Positions 46,204 through 60,400 of a DNA stretch of 64,000 nucleotides are shown piece after piece. How positions within the stretch are numbered: position 1 is the first letter of the stretch; the number at the start of each line of letters is the position of its first letter. Made by a program: the position numbers and the translations under genes. The notes beneath the pieces were generated by a model. That model was not told where the DNA came from, made no database searches, and saw only the letters and a program-made list of their open reading frames with translations. The DNA is from Mansonella perstans (lineage: Eukaryota > Nematoda > Chromadorea > Rhabditida > Onchocercidae), in contig JBAMDO010000129.1 in the NCBI GenBank assembly GCA_037074765.1, positions 62,001 to 126,000 on the forward strand. Reading direction: 5' to 3'.

Positions 46204-48438
46204 ATGGTTCTATTATCATTCCTGTCATACGTATTTACACTATTTCAATTCTTGATTTTTTGTGCAGTTTGGACTATATTCATTATTGGTGTATTTGTTG
46301 TTATACATCTTGTCTTATGCAATTATTTATGTTCAACTGCTTGTAATGTAACTGCATTCGCCATTTCGAGGTTAGTTAAAAATTGCAATTCGTTATTTTC
46401 ATTAGTAATTTCATTTTTCTGGATTCACTAAAAAAAAAAAAAAACAATACAATGATTTCTCAATTAATATTTCTATGGAAAACTAACTGAAAATTGCATA
46501 AGAAAAAAAAATATCAGAGAATCTTAACAGAGGTCAGAACTCAATTAGATAGAGTTCATGGGATGAAACAATCATAAAGGAGAATGCGGAAGCTTAGATC
46601 TTTACAATGAAATAATAATTCTAAAGGTGACATTTCTTTATAAATGTTATTTCTGTTATCAAATACAAAATTTTGGAAAACACGATCATAAATCAGTTTG
46701 TGACGATTTGGTTTAAATCTCTGATGTGACGAAGAATTGCAAATGTGAGTTTATCTATTTTAAAGTCAAATAATTTTTTAGTATAATTAGTTTTTATTCT
46801 TTTAAAGAAATATTTTCAGCTCACTTATTTTTCAACTTGTCACACTTTATCACAAAAGTAGAGCAGTTCAAAAAATGATTCTCGATAATGGTCCACCAAT
46901 GAATTGTGGGGTAAATTTTGTTTTTATTAGAAAATTGGGTAAAGTTTGAAATATTAAAATATTCCTTGCCACATATATTTATTCTGCTTTTAATTTAATG
47001 TCCCCTATTGCAATAACCTTCTTATTATGTTTTGATAAGGAATGAAATTATACTATTATTGCTGATCGCTTGATCCATAGATTTTCCATAGGTTCCATAA
47101 TTCCAATTCCATAAATTCCATAGATTAATCCAGATAAATCTCTGCAGATCTTTTTCCATAGAATGATAATTTGATAATAGTTAATCATTATTTTTTAAGG
47201 GTTTTCTCTGGTTCATTGGTTTACTGTCATCACATTCATGTTCGGAGTACTATGAAGCTCTTCAGAGCAACATTTTCTGGCAGTTGAATGTTATGCATGT
47301 TACCGTAACATTACTTAAGGATACGCTAATTTTGATTTCGTCAATGGTAACGTTTAGTTACTATTATTATACTTATCATTTTTCTACAGTATTTTCAAAT
47401 GTTCCAGTGCAACTTTCAAATGATTATCCGAACTATTAAGGATAACCTTTTTAATTAATTAGAGATCCATGAATTTTAATTAGGAATTCATGAAAACTTC
47501 ATTAGTATTGTTAATGAAATAAATGGATATAACTAAGTGTATAGTATAGCTACGTTTTAAGAGACTGATTGTAGAGATAATAATCAGTGATTAGGTTGGT
47601 TAACAAATTGGTAAATGAGATGTATTTATTTGTAAGGTAAAACCGTGATAATTGTTAAATGGGAAGTCAAATTTAGACAGAAAAATATTGTTCCTGTAGA
47701 TAAATTAAAAAATACGGTATATTAAGAGATACTGTAACTTAAATCAAAAGATGCTGTAACTATAAATTAAAAGACTGTATCTCTTAAGCGTTAGATAGGT
47801 TATTTTGTTCTTTTAAAAAGTAAGTTTGATTTTGCAGTTTGGTGGAGCGCTTGGTGAATTTCTACAATCATTTATTGGTAAGCTTCACTGGATGCTTCAT
47901 ATACCTGTGTTCGTTGTAATTTCACTTTGTGTCCTGCTGGGGCTTCTTGCCTTTTTTGGTTATCGTTTTGAATTGCTCTATGGATTAATTCGAATTGATT
48001 TCGATAAACGACAAATTATGAGGTATGCTTGGTATTTTCAAATTATTTGTCGCTACTAATTTACTTAGCATTGTGTTTTTCATTTGATAATGCTACTGTA
48101 CAATTACCATATTCACTAATCATGCATTCATTGTATTGTTAATAAGAAGTAAATTAATATTATCATTTACATAATTCGTAACTTAGATGAACTAAAAGAA
48201 TGAGTAGAGAAATCATATATGATATGAGTAGAGATAGAAAGAAACTATAGAGAAAATTATCATGTTATTTAATCTTTAATTGTTTAATTTTACTATTTAC
48301 AGAAATGCTAAAAGTGTACCATTTCGCGGTAGCATCATGAAAAAACCCGGCAAAAAGTTTATTGAATGCAGACAAGAAGAAAGGCAGCCATTAATGCTAG
48401 TTAATAAGTTCTATCAAAAAGCATATGGTTATTCATAA
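46204..48438 (+). CDS. CLCC1: CLCC1-like (chloride channel CLIC-like 1) ER membrane protein
   Basis: Five exons with matching phases: 46204-46370, 46820-46910, 47200-47346, 47838-48022, 48303-48438; 241 aa. The ATG lies three bases after a strong acceptor, as in SL trans-spliced genes; I cannot exclude that this is an internal exon. The protein begins with a long hydrophobic stretch (residues 1-50). It then follows the CLCC1 core: a segment ending AVQKMILDNGPPMNCG, then SCSEYYEALQSNIFW (family: C-x-K-YYE-x8-W). Next come GGALGEFLQSFIGKLHWMLH and the helix IPVFVVISLCVLLGLLAFFGYR. Human CLCC1 has 551 residues; the luminal N-terminal and long C-terminal regions are missing here. The family localises to the ER and affects ion and lipid homeostasis. 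Confidence 0.82.
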
Positions 48439-48471
48439 AATTCACAAAATTGGGGAAAACTTTAATATAAA

Positions 48472-48477
48472 AATAAA
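48472..48477 (+). terminator. Poly(A) signal of CLCC1-like gene
   Basis: AATAAA 34 nt after the stop. Confidence 0.65.
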
Positions 48478-50008
48478 TGATACCTTCAAATCTTAGCTTT
48501 AACATCAAGCACGCTTTTCATTTATTCAGTCTTATGGATAAATTTTCGTATCTTGCACTATGATATGAGTGGTACTATAATTTTACTTCCTTCATAGTTC
48601 TTCAATTTTCCAATTTTTATCAAATATTTTAGAGTTAAAATTGCTTCCAGTTTTAGTTCATTTTGAATAAATTTCGAATAATATTTGTAAATAGAAGGCT
48701 CTTTTGTTACTATCTCACTTATTTGATATCAATCATTCAATCACTGCTATCTTTCTTTGTATCATTAAACTTAGGCAATTGTATTCTAGTATATGTATTG
48801 TCGTTATTCTGATCCAAAATAATCATTGCAATGTTATTTTTATTTCTATTCTTTAATTTCTTTTCTATAACAAAACAATTTCTTTTTATGTAATTAATAA
48901 AATATATTACACCTATCCGTTTCACTATCCATTTTATTCATTAACAAATGATATTTGAGTATTTATTCAATAAATATCAAACTTTTTATTTTTGTCATAT
49001 AGCTAAGAAATTTTCAACTCGTTAGCTAACTTTTACATGCTAAAGGAATTAACTGTCAACTAACTATACATTAGCTTACTTTTACTCTTACTTTCATTCA
49101 TATCATTTGGCTGAAAATTTTAAATTTAGGCATAGCATCAAAGAAAAAAATAAGCATAGTGAGCATGACAGGGGTTGAACTACTACTACTTTGTGTTTTT
49201 TCATTTCTTATAGTCAGGAAACTCCCATATCCTTCTAATTCCTCTATATTTTCTAGAATCTCTAACAGAATCTTCTACGAAATTGGAAGTCTGGTTAATA
49301 CTAACTTCCTCAGAATATTTTAGTAACAGAACTGAGAACTTTAACTACAGAAATAAACTATGAACTTGAATACATTTAATCAATATAAGTAATGCTTGAA
49401 AGATGATGGATAGTACTTAGTGAGTATTTTCAAGAACAGAAATTAGAAGGATAATGTTACTATCCTATTCTATTCTTGGCTCTTTATGATCGGGCATAGT
49501 TTCTGATTTTTGTTTTCCTTTTTTTTTTTTTTTGTAAGTTTATTCCAGAAACAGGGTTGAGATGTAACTACAGAAATGAACTATCAACCGTATATACCGG
49601 TATGCTGCTAACTGAGATTTCTCTATGTACCAGTACACAGCTGAGATTTTTGTATGTACCGGTATACTGCTAACTGAAACCATAAATGTATACTGTTATA
49701 GTTTACATTTGAAAACGTAGTCATGATAGTCTCTTACATTTACTCTTACTTACATATACTCTTACTAATCCATTAATTAATTAATTAACCTCCAATTAAT
49801 TATTTCGTCATACCCGAAATTTTCCCTAAAATTAGCCCTAAAAACATGATAGTCTCTTACTATTCACCAATTAATCAATTAATTTATCAGCAATTAATTA
49901 TCACGTCATACCTGGAAAAAACTCTCCCCAAAATCAGCCCAAAAAATAGGGTTAAAATGTTGTTGCGTGATGGAAATTTTCAAAATATACTATTTTTTGA
50001 AAATATCA
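48478..50008. other. Spacer upstream of BiP promoter
   Basis: No gene seen. It holds a short tandem repeat at about 49590-49685 (GTACCGGTATRCTGCTAACTG units). It also holds two related blocks at about 49721-49836 and 49845-49945 sharing CATGATAGTCTCTTAC, CAATTAATTAT, CGTCATACC and AAAAT-AGCCC. Confidence 0.5.
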
Positions 50009-50015
50009 CACGTCA
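50009..50015 (-). promoter_or_regulatory. UPRE / XBP1-type site
   Basis: CACGTCA on the plus strand is TGACGTG on the minus strand, the XBP1 unfolded-protein-response core. A second ACGT core (GACGTCA, 50023-50029) lies next to it. About 75-80 bp before the TATA box of BiP. Confidence 0.6.
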
Positions 50016-50043
50016 GTAAGGCGACGTCATTAATCCATTCCAA

Positions 50044-50062
50044 CCAATCATCGTACAGCACG
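50044..50062 (+). promoter_or_regulatory. ERSE-like element
   Basis: CCAAT, nine bases, GCACG: the ER stress response element spacing CCAAT-N9-CCACG with one mismatch. Located 27 bp before the TATA box. Confidence 0.6.
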
Positions 50063-50088
50063 TCCAGTCACGCCTTCTTGCGGTCCGT

Positions 50089-50094
50089 TATAAA
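50089..50094 (+). promoter_or_regulatory. TATA box of BiP gene
   Basis: TATAAA within a short G+C-richer stretch, just downstream of the ERSE-like and UPRE-like sites. It puts the transcription start near 50120, about 870 bp before the ATG, implying a long outron or 5' UTR intron. Confidence 0.6.
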
Positions 50095-50250
50095 CGCAAT
50101 GCGCATCTCCGCCCTCACATCTATAGCAGATAACCATTTGACCGGGTGGTAGTTATACCGTTGGTGGATAATGCTTGGTTGAGCGGTTGTGCGAGGGTCG
50201 CGGGGTTAGATATGTTGTTGCACTGCAAATGATTTATTGTTATATTGTTT

Positions 50251-50590
50251 CATCATGCGTGAAATTTTACGTGAATTGAAATACTTTAATTTTCATCTAC
50301 ATTTCATCATGCGTGAAGTTTTGCGTGAATTGAAGTACTTTAATTTTCATCTACATTTCATCATGCGTGAAGTTTTGCGTGAATTGAAGTACTTTAATTT
50401 TCATCTACATTTCATCATGCGTGGAATTTTATGTGAAGTGAAGTACTTTAATTTTCATCTACATTTCATCATGCGTGGAATTTTATGTGAAGTGAAGTAC
50501 TTTAATTTTCATCTACATTTTGTCATGCGTGAAGTTTTACGTGAAGTGAAGTATTTTATTTTCCATCTACATTTTATCATACGTAAATTT
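50251..50590 (+). repeat. 54-bp minisatellite, six and a fraction units
   Basis: Units start at 50251, 50305, 50359, 50413, 50467 and 50521, with a partial unit at 50575-50590. Each is exactly 54 bp, so one frame stays open (each unit reads like IMREVLRELKYFNFHLHF). Units 2-3 and 4-5 are near-identical pairs. It lies between the BiP promoter elements and the BiP ATG, so it should be in the outron or leader. Confidence 0.95.
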
Positions 50591-50675
50591 TCACCTCATT
50601 TTTTCACTTGCGTTTCGTTGAAAGAAAAATTCGTTATGCCAAATTACTTTCTTCTCTCTCATAAAGCTTACTCTT

Positions 50676-50679
<4 letters not shown>

Positions 50680-50707
<28 letters not shown>
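50680..50707 (+). repeat. CT microsatellite
   Basis: A run of CT dinucleotides (CTCCCTCTCTCT and on) in the BiP leader region. Confidence 0.9.
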
Positions 50708-50711
<4 letters not shown>

Positions 50712-50991
50712 CTTTTCAAACGAGTTTCTGTCATATTCTGCTTATAATACTTTTTTTCCATTTATTTGAGTTAGTCTTTGCTCTTCCGGAAATGTTTTCC
50801 TTGTAATTGAGCTTTCATATGAATTAGAATTGCATTCTCAGTTTTTTCGGAATGATTAAGATGACATTATGATGATCTATGTGTTCGATTTCTTATATCA
50901 TTTTTACGAATTTCAACAGAACAATATGAATACGTAGCAGTGCGAAACAGATGCTCTATTGCTTTCAATTAATTAATGAAGATTTTAGACT

Positions 50992-54363
<3,372 letters not shown>

Positions 54364-57300
54364 AATGATAACCAGTCATTTTCTTCTTTTGTTTTTCTGT
54401 CCCTTTTGAAATGATTTTATGCGAGTGGAAACTTGTGGAAAAATCCGGTTTAATTAGCGTCGTGACCTCGTATTTTGTTTTTTGTTTAACAAGGTCAAGA
54501 TGTTAACCGCTTGTCCTCCCACATTAATGAGAATAAGTAAGTGCATTTGAAACGATCGATATCTGGAACGTCGGAACGTATCACATTCTGGCTACCATCC
54601 ATCCATCCATGTTCCTAATTCTCTTGCTTCCTTAAGTGTTTATCAGCTTAACTTATAATAAATTCCATCTTTATTTTATGCTTGAGTTAAAATGATGTAT
54701 TTGTTTTATTTTCCCTGTAGTGAACTGTAATTTATTTGGCTCACTACTATCATGGGAAATTTTCTCAGTTAATAATAATAGCAATTTTCTTTTGGTCTCA
54801 GGTCGTTACTTAATTTACCACACACGACTTAGTGAAAAATAAAATCCAAGTAAAAATATACATGAATGTAGAGCAAATAGTACAAAGTCAAGTAATTCTA
54901 AAAATATCAGTTTTAATTTTTTATGAAATTTCCTAGATAATTAATTAATTATTGTAGTTATCTCATTTTCATTTGATCTATCTACACGTGTTTTTTTTTT
55001 TTTTGTACATTTCCCTACACCAATGTTAACAGCAACTAATATGCCTCTTTTTCATCTGTGTTATGGAAATAATTGTATTGCATACATACAAATGTGTTAT
55101 ACATTTTGGTTCATTTGTGTTTAGCGCGCTATTTAGGAAATTAAAAGTTTATAATTATAAACAATTTGACATTTGATATTTGATTATTTCTTAAAAAGAT
55201 AGACGCTGGGACAAAGCTTCTTTATTCATTGTGTACCGACCGATCGTAAAAATAGATTTCGAAAATATATGGAATTTTGTGGAGAAAAAAAGAAAGGCAT
55301 TTACTATTTTAGCTTGGAAAAGCTGTCAGAGTTTTTTTGCTGAATAGCAAGGTAGATGAGAAAGATTGAAAAAAAAAACATACTGGCATTTCTGTGTTGG
55401 AGATGATAGTCAGGTATGATGTGTGTGGTACGAAATGCAACGAGAGATATGGTACATATTATGATGCGGTTTGAATCAATATCTTCACTACTAGTAATTT
55501 GTATTAACAATTTGGAATTGGTAATCAATTAATTAATGAGTAGTTGATCAACATTCATACAGTTGCATTGGTCAACTACTAATATGATCAATTCGAAATT
55601 GGTAATTAATTACTAATTAGTCGTTGGTTTGTACAGTTGGTGTGTCAACTACACTTACCTGGCATCATTTTTTACTATTTTATCACTTCCCTGAATAGAT
55701 ACATTAATTTTTTACGACCTAACTCTGGAAGGATATTATTAAATTTTTAAATCCCTTGAAGCTTATTTTTTACTTCCTTTTATGATAGCTGAGAAACTTG
55801 CAATATGTGGATACGATATATGGATACAGTATACGGAAGTGATATGGAACATTCGGTTGCTTGATAACCTAATTTGTAGATATGCTATTATTATTCCATT
55901 AGCAATTTACATCAACAGTTTGAAACTGATAATTGATTAATGAACATTTTCATTAGCAATCAGTAAATCAAATGTTCCCCCTACTAGCAATTTGTATCAG
56001 CAATTTGAAATTGATAATTAATTAATGGTGAAATTAAGGATAAAACATGAGACGCTTTGGATTTGAAAATTCTAAATTAAAAATTTTTAAATCCTTTAAT
56101 TTTTATGTCTTCGGTATTTGCAATAAAATTGCACAGCAATTACAAGAAACTTTGAAACAATATAACTATCTTTTTCTATTTTATTAAATGCTTGCTATTC
56201 CGTTGAATGGTGCTGATCTTTTATAGTTCCATATCTGACAGTAGTTTGCTAAGAGCAGAATAAATCCTTTTGCTAGATAATTTGACTTAATTTCATTTTC
56301 AAGTTCATTTGATTTAGCTTTTAGCTCTTAGTCCCAGCTTAACTCAGAATTTGTCAAATTCAATTTAAGTCAAATTCATTTTAAATGATTGATGTATATG
56401 CTTGCCTGATTTGCATATTTTTAGATAAATTTTATTACTACTAAAGCTATAACTGTAAAATAAAATTTGTGTTAAGATAAAGATCTTATACAATGAAGCA
56501 TCCCTATGGCAGGAAGACTGATAATAATAATAATAAAACCTAACCAATAAAAATTAGTATGATCCAGCGGGTTTGATCCTAAATGATTGATTTGTTCGGT
56601 TGCTTATAAAATACTGATTATCGATCGTGAGAACATCCATAACTCTTTGGAGCTAAGGGAAAATGCTTAGGTTAATACATGTGCAGTAAGTTTACAGAAA
56701 TGGTTTCATAACATGTGGACTTTTAACTGTTCACTTCAAATCTGAATTCTGAATTCAGATTTATGTGCCAAGCAGATATGATTTACTTAAAAAGTAGTAT
56801 ACGCAAAAAGTAGTGTACGTAGTAAAAGCAGTACCACGCAAGAGAGATAACATTAAGGCTAAAAGTTTATTTCAACAAACAAACAGAGCAGTTAGGTGAA
56901 TACCTCACGGCTGATAATTGTATAAAAGTTTTATATTTTATATTCATTATATTTTGTATTCAATTTATTTAAACATAGCAATAACAGTATGTTATGTATC
57001 AAATTAATTAAGACAACTAATGTGAAGAACTGATTGCCTAAAAATAGTAAAATTTTATGCTATGATAAGTTTTTCTTTTAAGAAACAAACTTTACTTCCT
57101 AAGGAAAACAATTCCAGAACAAAAATTAAACAGCAGGACTTCCACAAAAATTTATCTTCCCATTCTCCTCCATATTCTCCCATCTTGTCCTGTACCTTCA
57201 TTAAATCCTAAGACACCTTCTTCGTTCCTTATTTTTACATCCATTAAATTCTAAGACAATTTCTTCGTTCCTTATTCCGTACTGCCAGTGTATATCACTT

Positions 57301-57427
57301 CCTCATTCTCATTTTCTCTATATTTTAATGCTAATTAGAAAAGCAAAAGTTTATGAAGGAAATATCCATAACGAAAAACAAACTAACGAATGCAACATTG
57401 AAACAGTCATAAACAAATTAAAGAACA
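54364..57427. other. Intergenic between convergent BiP and PSMA1 genes
   Basis: No gene seen. Holds the BiP 3' UTR and, at about 55490-56030, four scattered relatives of a unit reading CTAGCAATTTGTATCARCAA followed by TTTGAAATTGRTAATTAATT (near 55490, 55585, 55900, 55983). Confidence 0.5.
54657..54662 (+). terminator. Poly(A) signal of BiP gene
   Basis: AATAAA about 295 bp after the stop. Confidence 0.55.
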
Positions 57428-60400
57428 TTATAACTGCATAGGCTCTGTTGTTGCTTGTTGCTGAAAAATGTGCTCACCTGATTGTTGATCGCTAAGAAAC
57501 TTTTTTTGCAAATTTACTAAATTTAATTGAATTAAACGTAAATTAGACGAACCTACAGTATGGATTTAATGAAATTAGCTCAAGTTTAAACTTAGCAAAT
57601 GAGATTCATCATTTAACTAAAAATTGAACTAAAAAATTTCTTTAATAAATTGACAAAAAAGGAGATATCTTATTAGGAGAACTGTTACCAATTAAGTAAA
57701 TATAATAACATGTCTTCTGACTCGTATCAATATATTCAAAAAAAATTGTAAACTTACATCACCGCCACCCTGTTGGCCGGTTCGCGGAACTCCTATAATG
57801 CGGTCTAAAAATGGTTGCACATCATCATCTTCCATTACTTTAAATGGTGTACCTTTACCCACAACAGCAATCGTTGTATTCTGTAATGTGTTGTATCAAA
57901 TTCAGACAAATTTACATGAAAAATTCTAAACCTGCAAATCTGTTAATTAATCTATTAATTAAACGTTACATTTTCATCCTAAAAAAATTAAACTGCTTTC
58001 TGCAGTTCAAGAACAACTAATCACATACAATACTGATTAAATTTCAAATGTAGAAATTCTGAAATCTTTAAAAAAATTTTATGGGACAAAATTACCTTTT
58101 TTGATAAGCTGTCCTCAGCAGGTAGTGTATCTCTTAGCGCCAACAATGCAAATTCAACTAACTGTTCAACACTAGCTGCAAAACATGCAATATAAAATTT
58201 GAACCTGTTTTCAAAATTCTTTTCATCAAATGATGAAAAATACATAAATAGTACATAAATACTACAAAATAAATTCATAATGACATAAATAATTATATAA
58301 CAGATTTATTTCTTGATAACAAATACGGACCAGTAGGAAAATGGTCCAAATTCCGCTCCAAATAAGTGCGCGCGCTTTGAGAACGGGCACCTATTGAGCT
58401 TGCCAATGTTTCGACAACTTCTGCTGATGGATCAGTCTTCACGATATGTGTTCCCCTTTCCTAAAAATTGAACATCATACAAGAAAACTAACTGTGATAA
58501 TCAGTTGCCTCTTATTAAAACAGATAATCAGCTACCTCTTATTAAAATTAAAGAATAAGCTATAAGCAGAACAATACGATTTTGAGCGCACGGTGATATA
58601 TAATAATAAGAAAGTATTATCAAATGCTGCATTATAAACAATTATTATGCAGATGATATCATAGCAAAATTATTTTATGATACTTAGCAAAATTATTATG
58701 ACTATGATTATTATGATGATTTATAACTAGATATTCAAAATAATAATTTTTCCAAACAAATAAAAGGAGAAAAAATGAAATGGAAAAAAATGAAAAAAAA
58801 TTCTTGTAAAAATTCAAACAAAAATAAAAAGGATAATCTTGTGATGTTTCAAAGAAATCGCAAATATAAATTTACTTTATCTCAAAGTCAAATAAATTTC
58901 TAGCACAATCATTTTGATTTTCCTCATAGCGGAAGCTGGAGAGACCAAATCGCAGAGCTGGAGATGATGGTGAAATGAAAACTGCCCTTGGTGAATGACT
59001 TATCTCTTATAGTGAGTGTCACCAATGATGGAAATGGAAAGAAAAAAACAGGTAGATAATGATGAAATCATCTAATACGATTCTGCCTTAGTGAATGCTT
59101 CATCCTTTATAGTGACTGTTATCGATGACAGTAATAGAAAAGAAAAAAACCCGTAGATGATGATAAACTCACGTCATAACCAGCAATAACAAGTCCAACA
59201 CCAAATGGACGCCTTCCATAAATCTGTTATTCCTGCAATTCTGGAAAAGAATACAGAAAAGCAATAATTATCATTTGTAAATCTTGTTTCAAAATTCTGC
59301 TCTGGACAATGTCAATGTTGTACAATTCTGAATCTAGAAATTTCAATCAGCCACAATTGGTACACCTCCACCAACAAATAAGTTTGCAATTCCTCTATTT
59401 CAATTTCAATGAGTTGCACATTCTCTCAGTCTAACCTTCTATACCATATAAACATTTCTAATATAAATGCTACAGCAAAATGAACTCACTTAGCTGAATG
59501 CGATGTTTAAAACCTGAATGGTACCGGCTCTTATAATCCATCGCCACGATGAACATCTGTTTGCAAGAAACGCCTAAAGCATATCTCAACTGAATTAAAT
59601 AGAATTTTACGAGTGCATTAAGAATTCATTGGCAATAATTTAAAAATGATGAACAGTCAATGTTTTCTGTAAGCTTCATTATAGTAGGGAAATTCTTTTC
59701 AACAGATTAAATGACTAAATGATATTCAATTGATTAAATTTAAATTTAAACTTAAACTTAGACTTAAACTTGAATTTAAATTACAGATTAAATGATATTC
59801 GATTATATTGGAATGAATGCTCATCATATTGTATTAAAATTCAAATGACTTATTATTGTCTTACTTATTATAATTGATAATTTGTCCAGTAAAAAAATTA
59901 AGAAAATGAATGTTGTCAAATATAGCTTGAAAGTGTAGAAATAAAGAATTCGGAAAAAAATGAAAAAAAATTCTTGTAAAAATTTTCAAACAAAAAATAA
60001 AAAGGATAAATCTTGTGATGTTTCAAAGAAATCGCAAATATAAATTTACTTTATCTCAAAGTCAAATAAATTTCTAGCACAATTATTTTGATTTTCCTCA
60101 ATAGCGGAAGCTGGAGAGACCAAAATCGCAGAGCTGGAGATGATGGTGAAATGAAAAACTGCCCTTGGTGAATGACTTATCTCTTTATAGTGAGTGTCAC
60201 CAATGATGGAAATGGAAAAGAAAAAAACAGGTAGATAATGATGAAATCATCTAATACGATTCTGCCCTTAGTGAATGCTTCATCTCTTTATAGTGACTGT
60301 TATCGATGACAGTAATAGAAAAGAAAAAAACCCGTAGATGATGATAAACTCACGTCATAACCAGCAATAACAAGTCCAACACCAAATGGACGCCTTCCAT

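Noticed and set aside
50237..50590. CRISPR-like array
   Set aside because: Contiguous 54-bp units without distinct spacers, in a eukaryotic leader region: a minisatellite.
50237..50806. 189-codon open frame as a protein gene
   Set aside because: Its openness follows from the 54-bp repeat unit being a multiple of three, followed by a CT microsatellite; no start context, no family, and it lies in the likely outron of BiP.
56560..56700. Possible small-subunit rRNA fragment (TTTGATCCT and AATACATG words)
   Set aside because: Only short words match; order and spacing do not follow 18S rRNA, so coincidence is more likely.
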